Shown here: piece by piece, positions 30,766 through 36,601 of the stretch
How positions within the stretch are numbered: position 1 is the stretch's first letter
How the letters are laid out: each line of letters begins with the position of its first letter
IMG/VR virus record: IMGVR_UViG_3300045996_002301
Location: 1 to 39,160 of that record
From: a virus
Length of the DNA: 39,160 nucleotides
Direction: 5' to 3' (one strand)
Translations under genes and position numbers: made by a program
Notes under the pieces: model-generated
The model's database searches: none
What the model was told of the DNA's origin: nothing
What the model saw: only the letters and a program-made list of their open reading frames with translations

Positions 30766-30836
30766 TGCTGGTTGCCGCTGCACTTCTACCGTTTATCGCG
30801 ATCGTGGCCATACTGCTAGTGGGGAGGTTCCTGTAA
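30765..30836 (+). CDS. 23-residue single-span membrane peptide
   Basis: MLVAAALLPFIAIVAILLVG plus RFL. ATG overlaps the upstream TGA and TAA overlaps the next ATG, so it is locked into the coupled run. A pure transmembrane micropeptide; GGGGAGG within it serves the next gene. Confidence 0.6.
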   Translation: MLVAAALLPFIAIVAILLVGRFL

Positions 30837-31063
30837 TGACCATCGCCGAGTTAAAGGTCGCGGCACCCATTATGACCGAGGACATGCTGTTGGGGCTGTA
30901 CGAGGAATATGCCGTGCTGGCACGCCACGCCGACGACGAGGACATCGGGCGCTACCGGGCAAAGATGCAGATTGTCGAGGACGAGGTCGACAAGGCCGAC
31001 CGTCCCCACGTCGACCCCGTGCTGGCGCGTCGTCCATACTACTGGCGACGCCTTGTGAACTAG
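30836..31063 (+). CDS. Hypothetical protein (75 residues)
   Basis: MTIAELKVAAPIMTEDMLLG, helical and acidic, ending PVLARRPYYWRRLVN. The stop TAG falls inside palindrome copy B. Unknown function. Confidence 0.7.
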   Translation: MTIAELKVAAPIMTEDMLLGLYEEYAVLARHADDEDIGRYRAKMQIVEDEVDKADRPHVDPVLARRPYYWRRLVN

Positions 31064-31068
31064 TTCAC
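31055..31068. promoter_or_regulatory. Palindromic operator copy B, GTGAACTAGTTCAC
   Basis: GTGAA-CTAG-TTCAC, fully palindromic. The same downstream ATACGCC as copy A follows. At the conserved 22-nt distance lies GAAAAT. It precedes the 189-residue gene. Confidence 0.65.
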
Positions 31069-31130
31069 ATACGCCACGGTCGAGAGTTGAGAAAATGACG
31101 GAGTCAGCAAGAGAGATGGAGGTCACCAGC

Positions 31131-31700
31131 ATGACGGACACAAACGACAGGATCAGCAACCTGATTGCCTCGGGTATCGATCCCCTGACGGCAGTGCAGG
31201 CGGTCGACGCCTCGGCGGCTATCGCCCGGGCGAAGGACTCCACCCGCAGCACGAACGGCATGACGTACGTCGAGGTCGACGCCAAGTTCGGCGGCAACTA
31301 CTCTCTCGCCTTCCAGCAGGGCGTCTACGACGGTACGAAGGTCGACCAGCAGGTCGTGATCCCGACGACCGAGCAGATCGCTGACACATCCGAGGACGCC
31401 GACGAGTACCTGCAGGGCTGGGTGCAGGGTCGAGTCGAGGTCGCCGCGTCGGAGTCGGACGACCCCGACGCCACCCACGAGGCGTTCGCCCGTTTCTTCA
31501 CAGATAGCCACTGCGACGCCGCCGACATGGCGCGCTACTTCCTCGCCGATATCAGCACCGACGACGAGGTCACCACCCACGTGATACCCGCAGCGGGCGA
31601 CCCGTTCGCGGGCATGACGTCCAAGACGGCGATCCTCGCCGCATTCCTCGCCGGGTCGATCTCCCCCGAAAAGTACTTCGCCATGAAGGAGGCAAACTAG
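31131..31700 (+). CDS. Hypothetical protein (189 residues)
   Basis: Start MTDTNDRISNLIASGIDPLT at ATG 31131 behind GGAGGTCACC; an in-frame ATG at 31095 lies in the promoter zone and lacks a ribosome site. UBA-like opening (ISNLIASGIDPLTAVQAVDA), acidic middle, C-terminal helical segment SKTAILAAFLAGSISPEKYF. Position upstream of the methyltransferase suggests co-regulation. No family is recognised. Confidence 0.7.
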   Translation: MTDTNDRISNLIASGIDPLTAVQAVDASAAIARAKDSTRSTNGMTYVEVDAKFGGNYSLAFQQGVYDGTKVDQQVVIPTTEQIADTSEDADEYLQGWVQGRVEVAASESDDPDATHEAFARFFTDSHCDAADMARYFLADISTDDEVTTHVIPAAGDPFAGMTSKTAILAAFLAGSISPEKYFAMKEAN

Positions 31701-31701
31701 C

Positions 31702-32433
31702 ATGCAGATCGCGGTACTCTTTGACGGCGCAGGTCTCGCCCGTCTTGGGCTGGAGCAGGCGGGACACGACTGCACCGGGTTTGAACTCGACCCCCTGAAG
31801 CATCGCCTCGGCCAGCACGTCGGGTCGGGTAACACGTACCTCGCCGACGTCCGCGACGTCGACCTGTCCCGCTACGATGCCGTGTGGGCGTCGCCCCCGT
31901 GCCAGTGGGCGTCGTCGGCACGGACGCAGGGCGACCCGGTCTCCGACTACGCCATCGACCTGCTGCAGTGGTCGCTCGACCTCGACGTGCCAGTTCTCTG
32001 GGTCGAGAACATCATGTCGCAGTCGAAGGCGAACAACGGCTGGGGCACCCCCTACAACGCGGCACAGTTCACCAGCGTGCCCCTGCAGAACCGCAACCGC
32101 ATTATCGGCGGACACTACCGTGAGCCTCTCGTGTACACGTCGTACCGTAAGGCGTTCGCGGGCGTGTGCCCGTGCATCACGGCGACCGAGTACAAGGGGT
32201 GCGCCTCCGACACCCGCAGGGCGTCGAGGTTCTACGGTCGACGCCTCACCGTCGACGAGTGCGCCTACCATCAGGGGTTTGAGATCCCCGAGGCGTGGCG
32301 CGAGACCCCCGACGGGTTCACGCCGGGACGCTGGCGTCAGAACCTCTACGAGGCGATCGGCAATGGCGTGCCCGTGTACATGGCGCGTGGTTTCGGGGAG
32401 ATGTACCCCGTCGAGCATAGGAGGTCGGCATGA
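31702..32433 (+). CDS. DNA (cytosine-5-)-methyltransferase
   Basis: 243 residues, short for the family. Motif I: VLFDGAGLARLGLEQAGHDC (AdoMet binding). Motif IV: SPPCQWASSA with catalytic Cys67. Motif VI: PVLWVENI (Glu102). Motif VIII-like QNRNRIIGGHY. Motif X-like YEAIGNGVPVYMA near residue 220. The target recognition part is small. Methylation of C in phage DNA would protect from host restriction. It begins after GGAGGCAAACTAGC. The site recognised cannot be read; GTCGAC is enriched in this arm and is a candidate to test. Confidence 0.88.
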   Translation: MQIAVLFDGAGLARLGLEQAGHDCTGFELDPLKHRLGQHVGSGNTYLADVRDVDLSRYDAVWASPPCQWASSARTQGDPVSDYAIDLLQWSLDLDVPVLWVENIMSQSKANNGWGTPYNAAQFTSVPLQNRNRIIGGHYREPLVYTSYRKAFAGVCPCITATEYKGCASDTRRASRFYGRRLTVDECAYHQGFEIPEAWRETPDGFTPGRWRQNLYEAIGNGVPVYMARGFGEMYPVEHRRSA

Positions 32434-32645
32434 GTTGGCGCAGGGCATACCGGGCCGAGATACGGCACCGCTTCAGCATGGCGTTCACCGAGCAGCAGGC
32501 GAAGTCGGCGGCGACGCGTGACGGCATACGCTGCGTCACGTGGATGGACCTCGACGGAGGCCTCCACCACTACATCAAGACCAGCAAGTGGCACGAGGTC
32601 GACGCCTCGCGCCTGATGCACGTCGTGCAGGGGGAGGCAGCGTGA
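32430..32645 (+). CDS. Hypothetical protein (71 residues)
   Basis: MSWRRAYRAEIRHRFSMAFT, overlapping the methyltransferase stop by four bases (ATGA). Basic, with WMDLDGGLHHYIKTSKWHEV. No family is recognised. Confidence 0.65.
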   Translation: MSWRRAYRAEIRHRFSMAFTEQQAKSAATRDGIRCVTWMDLDGGLHHYIKTSKWHEVDASRLMHVVQGEAA

Positions 32646-32902
32646 ACAAGCGACCATGCATGTACGACGGCGACGGTGTGCAGTTCGGTTCCTCGGCCCC
32701 GACGGGCGAACCCATACGCCAGATCAAGTGGCGGGCGAAGTTGTTCGGGGCAGAGGGTCTAGCGATCGAGATGTACTCGGGTACGAGGTACTTCCTGCGC
32801 GCCGGGGCGCACGACCGCTGGTACGAGTGCAACTCGGCCACGTTCGTGGAGTGGAAGCAAGAGCGTCTGGCGGCATGGGCGCAGGAAGAGGGGTCAGCAT
32901 GA
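32642..32902 (+). CDS. Hypothetical protein (86 residues)
   Basis: GTG overlapping the upstream stop by four bases; MNKRPCMYDGDGVQFGSSAP, then KWRAKLFGAEGLAIEMYSGT and WYECNSATFVEWKQERLAAW. Small beta pattern with a C-terminal helix. Unknown function. Confidence 0.65.
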   Translation: MNKRPCMYDGDGVQFGSSAPTGEPIRQIKWRAKLFGAEGLAIEMYSGTRYFLRAGAHDRWYECNSATFVEWKQERLAAWAQEEGSA

Positions 32903-33126
32903 CCGAGCAGGTGGAGCAGGTAGAGTTGGAGCAGGGCGACCTCAAGTGGGTGCTGCGGGTGCAGGGTGCCGAGGTCGAGGATCAGGTGCTGACCATGGGC
33001 ATGATGGAGGCACGCTGGCGGGCTGGCGAGATCTTCCAGCGGTACCCCGACGTGTCTGCCATAGACCTCGTCGAGATCTACCCCGACGGGCACGAGTTTG
33101 AACACGGGCAGTTCACCCCCGAGTAA
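32899..33126 (+). CDS. Acidic hypothetical protein (75 residues)
   Basis: MTEQVEQVELEQGDLKWVLR, coupled by ATGA to the upstream gene. Strand-helix-strand pattern, ending HEFEHGQFTPE. Last gene before a 77-bp repeat-rich gap. Confidence 0.65.
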   Translation: MTEQVEQVELEQGDLKWVLRVQGAEVEDQVLTMGMMEARWRAGEIFQRYPDVSAIDLVEIYPDGHEFEHGQFTPE

Positions 33127-33203
33127 GTAACTCCAGGATCTGGCTTGTAACAGCTTGTAACGGCGCCGTAGCAAGGCCGGCGTTTCTCGAACAAGGAGGC
33201 ACA
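33127..33203 (+). other. Intergenic stretch with CTTGTAAC repeats and a possible weak terminator
   Basis: CTTGTAAC occurs twice (33145-33165), followed by CGCCG/CGGCG and GTTTCTC. The segment AAGGCCGGCGTTTCTCGAAC resembles the 28.64-28.70 kb terminator region. It then leads into CAAGGAGG, the ribosome site of the next gene. Confidence 0.5.
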
Positions 33204-33506
33204 ATGTACAGACTGTTCACTGACTACACCGTCGAGGATGCGAAGTTCCCCCTTGGGCAACTGGTCATCACGTCGGGCGCATCGGAGGCACTGACGGGTT
33301 CGCAGTTGCGCCCCATTCTCGCCCGTCACCAGCGGGGCGACTGGGGTGCCGTGGGGTCGGAGGATGCCCGGTACAACGATCAGGATCTCAAGTCGGGCAA
33401 CCGTCTCCTGTCCGCGTACTACGCCCAGCCTGACGACGTGAAGGTCTGGGTCATCACCGAGTGGGACAGGAGTCTCACCACCATCCTGCTACCGAGCGAA
33501 TACTAG
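33204..33506 (+). CDS. Conserved small protein of the RHQRGDWG...ITEWDRS type
   Basis: 100 residues: QLVITSGASEALTGSQLRPI, LARHQRGDWGAVGSEDARYN, LLSAYYAQPDDVKVWVITEW and TTILLPSEY. This exact layout is common in uncharacterised plasmid, phage and bacterial proteins. The function is not known. ATG is behind AAGGAGGCACA. Confidence 0.75.
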   Translation: MYRLFTDYTVEDAKFPLGQLVITSGASEALTGSQLRPILARHQRGDWGAVGSEDARYNDQDLKSGNRLLSAYYAQPDDVKVWVITEWDRSLTTILLPSEY

Positions 33507-33515
33507 GAGGTCGAC

Positions 33516-33764
33516 ATGATACGCGTCACGTTCCAGAGCGCTGAGTACTTTAACGTCGAGGAAGATGGCTACTACAAGGGCACCGTCGAGGTTCTGGCCG
33601 GGTTTCACTTCTTCGTACCCAACGACGCGTACGTCGCCGTGCCCGAACCCCGTCCCATCAAGGTCGACGGCGTGAACGAGGACCGCAGCGGCGAGGATCA
33701 GGCCAAGGTGCTGCAGATGATCTTCAACAGCAGCATCGGCACCCGACTACTAGAGGGGGTGTGA
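33516..33764 (+). CDS. Hypothetical protein (82 residues)
   Basis: MIRVTFQSAEYFNVEEDGYY behind AGGAGGTCGAC. Beta-rich first half, then SGEDQAKVLQMIFNSSIGTR. Its TGA lies inside palindrome copy C. Confidence 0.65.
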   Translation: MIRVTFQSAEYFNVEEDGYYKGTVEVLAGFHFFVPNDAYVAVPEPRPIKVDGVNEDRSGEDQAKVLQMIFNSSIGTRLLEGV

Positions 33765-33774
33765 ATTCGTTCAC
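33761..33774. promoter_or_regulatory. Palindromic operator copy C, GTGAATTCGTTCAC
   Basis: Identical to copy A. TATACT (33797-33802) follows after 22 nt. Confidence 0.7.
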
Positions 33775-33796
33775 ATACACCACCTAGCCCGGCAAC

Positions 33797-33817
33797 TATA
33801 CTACTACTGTTGACGGT
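33797..33817 (+). promoter_or_regulatory. -10 box TATACT plus ACTGTTGACGGT element
   Basis: TATACT at 33797-33802, then the 12-bp element at 33806-33817 over the predicted transcript start. The arrangement is repeated at 36557-36574. It probably drives the 78-residue gene and the tmRNA-like RNA. Confidence 0.6.
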
Positions 33818-33839
33818 AACGACGACCATGGAGGTCAGG

Positions 33840-34076
33840 ATGCAGTACCTGAGCAAGAACTTCAGCAGCAAGGCCGCAGCGAGGCGGGCCATCGCCAGCG
33901 GCGAGACGGTCAGGATCAGGATCGTCGAGGGGCAGACGCAGGGTCGCCCCAAGAACAGCCGCAAGCACGGTCAGGTCGTCGAGCATACGGTCGCGGGGCC
34001 ATGGTTCCCCCAGCCGCATTCTTGGTACGGCAACGCCCTCGTCGACGACAGCGGCGTCGTACTGGAGGTCAAGTAG
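33840..34076 (+). CDS. Basic hypothetical protein (78 residues)
   Basis: ATG 33840 behind GGAGGTCAGG: MQYLSKNFSSKAAARRAIAS, then VRIRIVEGQTQGRPKNSRKH and GPWFPQPHSWYGNALVDDSG. Basic, possibly nucleic-acid binding. It ends 11 bp before the tmRNA-like RNA, in the same transcript. A role as its partner is speculative. Confidence 0.65.
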   Translation: MQYLSKNFSSKAAARRAIASGETVRIRIVEGQTQGRPKNSRKHGQVVEHTVAGPWFPQPHSWYGNALVDDSGVVLEVK

Positions 34077-34087
34077 CACATGACACC

Positions 34088-34221
34088 GGGCGCGTGTAAG
34101 GTGTTGACGGGTAACGGGTCGGTAGGTTGTATTGAACCGCAGCGTAACCATACGGGGGGTTGCGGCGAAACGCTACCGACCGGGCACTCGGACCCCGGTT
34201 CGATTCCGGGCGCGTCCACCA
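34088..34221 (+). ncRNA. Minimal tmRNA-like RNA (134 nt)
   Basis: The ends form a tRNA-like domain. Acceptor GGGCGCG (34088-34094) pairs with CGCGTCC (34211-34217) in all seven positions, with G3-U70 wobble, discriminator A (34218) and encoded CCA (34219-34221): the alanyl-tRNA synthetase identity set found in tmRNA. T arm CCCGG-TTCGATT-CCGGG (34194-34210), preceded by CGGAC as in bacterial tmRNA. The D-like region has GTTGACGGG (compare TTCGACGGG of E. coli tmRNA). GGTCGGTAG/CTACCGACC (34117-34125 with 34173-34181) is a perfect 9-bp helix in the P2 place. The 47-nt loop contains GCA GCG TAA (34139-34147), Ala-Ala-stop, in a frame bounded upstream by TGA at 34133. No anticodon arm exists. Known tmRNAs are well over 200 nt, so the mRNA-like domain is almost absent. 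Confidence 0.75.
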
Positions 34222-34273
34222 CGGTAGAGGGGATACACCGTAACCCTGATGGGCCTGAGATGGTCTGCACAGA

Positions 34274-34324
34274 GGGGTCGCCCAGCCATATTGCTTCAGA
34301 TAAATGCGCGAACTGCGCGACCCC
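34274..34324 (+). other. Stem-loop downstream of the tmRNA-like RNA
   Basis: GGGGTCGC/GCGACCCC, 8 bp, closing a 35-nt loop. No T tract follows (AACAGGCG). It lies in the 128-bp gap before the next gene and could be a processing site, a structured RNA or a remnant of a second tRNA-like gene. Confidence 0.45.
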
Positions 34325-34349
34325 AACAGGCGACGAGACGGAGGTCAGC

Positions 34350-34919
34350 ATGTACCGAGTCATAGTAAAGGACACCGACGCCGACGAGGTCGTGGGCATC
34401 AAGGAATTCCCCACGCTGTGCGTCGCGGAGGACTACGCCGAGAAGTGCAACGACCCCGAAGCCAGCGTGCTGGCATGGGTGTGGATGGCGGGCGACGACC
34501 ATGGTCCAGATCAGGAGGTCGGTATGAACCTGAACGACAGGCGGGCGCAGGTCGACGAGATGGTCACCGAGGTCGTGGCCACGGTCGAGCGTGACGTGCG
34601 CAACATGCGGGCACAGCGTGACGCGATACGACGGAGCCAGAGCGACCGGATGCTGGACATATCCATACGGCAACTGTCGAAGGATGCCAGCATCGCCAGT
34701 GCCTCCCTGCGGGAGATGCTGCGGCAACTCGACGAAGAGGGCATCGCCCACCGCGACCAGCAGGTCGACGAGGTCACGCTTGAGTGCCCGTGCTGTGAGT
34801 CGCGGTGGCAGGTGGGCATCACCTACCCCGATGGCAACCCCGAGGGTACCTCGGACTGGGTGGTCGTTCGTGGCTCAGACAACTGCCCCGACTGCGTCAT
34901 CGGCGGGGTGGCGATATGA
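34350..34919 (+). CDS. Hypothetical coiled protein with Cys pairs (189 residues), possibly two-start
   Basis: ATG 34350 behind GGAGGTCAGC: MYRVIVKDTDADEVVGIKEF. An internal in-frame ATG at 34524 (MNLNDRRAQVDEM) has its own perfect GGAGGTCGGT, so a 131-residue form may also be made. The second half is a helical Asp/Arg-rich coiled coil, then CPCCESRWQVG and CPDC, a zinc site. TGA overlaps the Mom-like ATG. The frame stays open upstream to 34080 only because it runs through the RNA gene. Confidence 0.7.
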   Translation: MYRVIVKDTDADEVVGIKEFPTLCVAEDYAEKCNDPEASVLAWVWMAGDDHGPDQEVGMNLNDRRAQVDEMVTEVVATVERDVRNMRAQRDAIRRSQSDRMLDISIRQLSKDASIASASLREMLRQLDEEGIAHRDQQVDEVTLECPCCESRWQVGITYPDGNPEGTSDWVVVRGSDNCPDCVIGGVAI

Positions 34920-35542
34920 TCGCCACGATACCTTGTAACAAAGAGCTCCAGGTTGGAGCAAACTCGAACAAGATCCGCAAGGCCGACTACGAGGTCGTCG
35001 AGATCTCACACGCCGAGGGCATGGCACTGATACGCCAGCATCACTACGCCCAAGGCGGGTCGAGGACGTGCGTGTACATGCACGGTCTCAGGCGCAAGGC
35101 CGACGGTGCCATCGTGGGGGCGTGCATGTGGCTGCCACCCACGCGGGTCGCGGCGGAGAGCGTCGACCGCGAGAACTGGCAGCGGGTGCTGTCCCTCACG
35201 CGCCTCGTGGTCCTGCCCGACGTCCCCGGCAACGGTGCCTCGTTCCTCATGGCCGGGTCGATCAGGCGCATCAGGCGCGAGGGCAAGTGGAAGTCCCTCG
35301 TGACCTACGCCGACACCTTCATGGGCCACAGCGGGGCCATCTACCGGGCCACCAACTGGCTGTACGTGGGCGAGACGCGCCCGACGCCACGCTGGGAGGA
35401 CGCCGACGGTCGGCAGGTCGCGCCCAAGTCCACGGTCAACCGGACCAAGGCGGAGATGGAGGCGCTCGGGTACCGCAAGGTCGGCAGTTTCAAGAAGCAC
35501 AAGTTTGTGATGTACCTCGACGGGGGGAGGTCGACATGGTAG
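34916..35542 (+). CDS. Mom-like GNAT-fold acyltransferase (putative DNA modification)
   Basis: 208 residues from ATG 34916, overlapping the upstream TGA. RQHHYAQGGSRTCVYMHGLR, GAIVGACMWLPPTRVA, LSLTRLVVLPDVPGNGASFL, SLVTYADTFMGHSGAIYRAT and NWLYVGETRP follow the layout of the phage Mu Mom family, which modifies adenine to escape restriction. The family call is by memory of this layout. Codons 7-19 lie in the 40-bp dispersed repeat. Together with the C5 methyltransferase it suggests modified phage DNA. Confidence 0.65.
   Translation: MIATIPCNKELQVGANSNKIRKADYEVVEISHAEGMALIRQHHYAQGGSRTCVYMHGLRRKADGAIVGACMWLPPTRVAAESVDRENWQRVLSLTRLVVLPDVPGNGASFLMAGSIRRIRREGKWKSLVTYADTFMGHSGAIYRATNWLYVGETRPTPRWEDADGRQVAPKSTVNRTKAEMEALGYRKVGSFKKHKFVMYLDGGRSTW
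34933..34972 (+). repeat. 40-bp dispersed repeat, copy 2
   Basis: TTGTAACAAAGAGCTCCAGG ... ACTCGAACAAG, 38 of 40 identical to 30292-30331. Within the Mom-like coding sequence. Contains GCTCC-AGGTT-GGAGC, a 5-bp hairpin. Confidence 0.9.
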
Positions 35543-35637
35543 TGCTGGTGGCGATCCTGTTTATCGCCGCATTCATCGGGCTACTGACCACGCTGCCCGT
35601 CAGGTTCACCAACGAGTTCACGGAGGACGATTCATGA
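35536..35637 (+). CDS. 33-residue membrane micropeptide
   Basis: MVVLVAILFIAAFIGLLTTL then PVRFTNEFTEDDS. One transmembrane span with an acidic tail. ATG overlaps the Mom-like gene end, and GGGGGGAGGTCGAC gives a strong ribosome site; TGA overlaps the next ATG. Confidence 0.7.
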   Translation: MVVLVAILFIAAFIGLLTTLPVRFTNEFTEDDS

Positions 35638-35846
35638 GCGCGCACTGCAACGCCTGCGGGGTCGGATTTAACATCACCGACCGGGCACAGACTGACGCCG
35701 AGGACGTCTGCGTCGACTGCGACGGCGACGACCGGACCCCGTCGAGGGTGTCCACCCACCCCCACCCCATGCGCCACGGGCGACCGTACGGGGACGAGGA
35801 CTGGTACATCAACCCGAACTCGCCCATGTCCTACCACCACTACTAG
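35634..35846 (+). CDS. Small zinc-ribbon protein (70 residues)
   Basis: MSAHCNACGVGFNITDRAQT ... VCVDCDGDDR. CNAC and CVDC form a ribbon; the C-terminal half is His/Pro/Tyr-rich (STHPHPMRHGRPYGDEDWYI). Function unknown. Confidence 0.7.
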   Translation: MSAHCNACGVGFNITDRAQTDAEDVCVDCDGDDRTPSRVSTHPHPMRHGRPYGDEDWYINPNSPMSYHHY

Positions 35847-35855
35847 GAGGCAGTG

Positions 35856-36083
35856 ATGGCCCAGCAGTACATCGTCACCCCGCAGGTGTACCCCGCAGAC
35901 CACGAGGAATTAGAGTTGCGCTCCACCCCGCTGGACCTGCTCGACGCGCTGGGCGTGGCGTGGAGTATGGCCCGTCGCCGGGGAGAGGCGTATCAGGTGC
36001 GCCCCCTGCTGGAGTCGCCCACGATGAACGTGGTACGCCCCCTGATAGGCGAGTCCCGCTACACCGTACACCCCGACGAGTAG
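35856..36083 (+). CDS. Hypothetical protein (75 residues)
   Basis: ATG 35856 chosen over GTG 35853 because GGAGG is five bases before it. MAQQYIVTPQVYPADHEELE, helix DLLDALGVAWSMARRRGEAY, then strands ending YTVHPDE. Unknown function. Confidence 0.65.
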   Translation: MAQQYIVTPQVYPADHEELELRSTPLDLLDALGVAWSMARRRGEAYQVRPLLESPTMNVVRPLIGESRYTVHPDE

Positions 36084-36092
36084 GAGGCAGTG

Positions 36093-36440
36093 ATGACCGA
36101 CCAGAGAATCGTGCAGGGCGCACTGTACGCCCCCGGCGACCGCAGCGACCAGTGGCAGTGGGTCGTTCCCCTCATGCACGGCGAAGACTCACCCTCGGGC
36201 GAGTGGCCCGACGAGGACGCGGCCTCGCTCCGCGTCTACGGTCGCACGTTCTCAGACGTGATAGCCAACGGCACGGCGATGCTCAAGATGCTGGGGTTCA
36301 GGGGCGAGGCATTGCTATGCTCCGAGTGCTGGCGATTCGACTACGCCTCGATCAGCATCAGCGACGCACTCCCCAACGGGGCGATGACCTGCATGCCCGA
36401 CCAGTTGTGCATGCTGGAGCAGATGGGTCCGGTGGAGTGA
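36093..36440 (+). CDS. Hypothetical protein (115 residues)
   Basis: MTDQRIVQGALYAPGDRSDQ behind the same GGAGGCAGTG start module as its upstream neighbour. Contains FRGEALLCSECWRFDYASIS with a CSEC pair and CMPDQLC. Possible metal binding. Unknown function. Confidence 0.65.
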   Translation: MTDQRIVQGALYAPGDRSDQWQWVVPLMHGEDSPSGEWPDEDAASLRVYGRTFSDVIANGTAMLKMLGFRGEALLCSECWRFDYASISISDALPNGAMTCMPDQLCMLEQMGPVE

Positions 36441-36601
36441 TGCTACGCGAGATCCTGGAGCTCCTGTTACAAGCGTTGATACCCGACGTCGACGACGTCG
36501 ACCAGCGTGCCCTCCCCGGTGTGAACGAATTCACAAGGCCGACCACCCCCATCGACTACACTACTATTGACGGTAACGACGAGCAGGAGGTAACGCGGTG
36601 A
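36440..36601 (+). CDS. Small hypothetical protein overlapping an operator (53 residues)
   Basis: MLREILELLLQALIPDVDDV then an acidic tail. ATG overlaps the upstream TGA and the TGA overlaps the next GTG. Its 3' half contains palindrome copy D and the next promoter, so part of the frame may be fortuitous. Confidence 0.5.
   Translation: MLREILELLLQALIPDVDDVDQRALPGVNEFTRPTTPIDYTTIDGNDEQEVTR
36521..36534. promoter_or_regulatory. Palindromic operator copy D, GTGAACGAATTCAC
   Basis: GTGAA-CGAA-TTCAC, the reverse orientation of copies A and C in the loop. TACACT at 36557-36562 follows after 22 nt, as for copy C. Confidence 0.65.
36557..36574 (+). promoter_or_regulatory. -10-like TACACT plus ACTATTGACGGT element
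   Basis: TACACT at 36557-36562; the 12-bp element at 36563-36574, followed by AACGACGA as at 33.8 kb. Downstream is CAGGAGGTAACGCG and GTG. Confidence 0.55.

Noticed and set aside
34088-34221. Ordinary tRNA with an intron
   Set aside because: No anticodon arm or D stem is present on either side of the internal segment, and the G3-U70, CGGAC and GACGGG features fit tmRNA better.
34080-34349. Upstream extension of the 189-residue gene
   Set aside because: The open frame runs straight through the tmRNA-like RNA and its residues (GSIPGAST) are typical of translated tRNA T arms.
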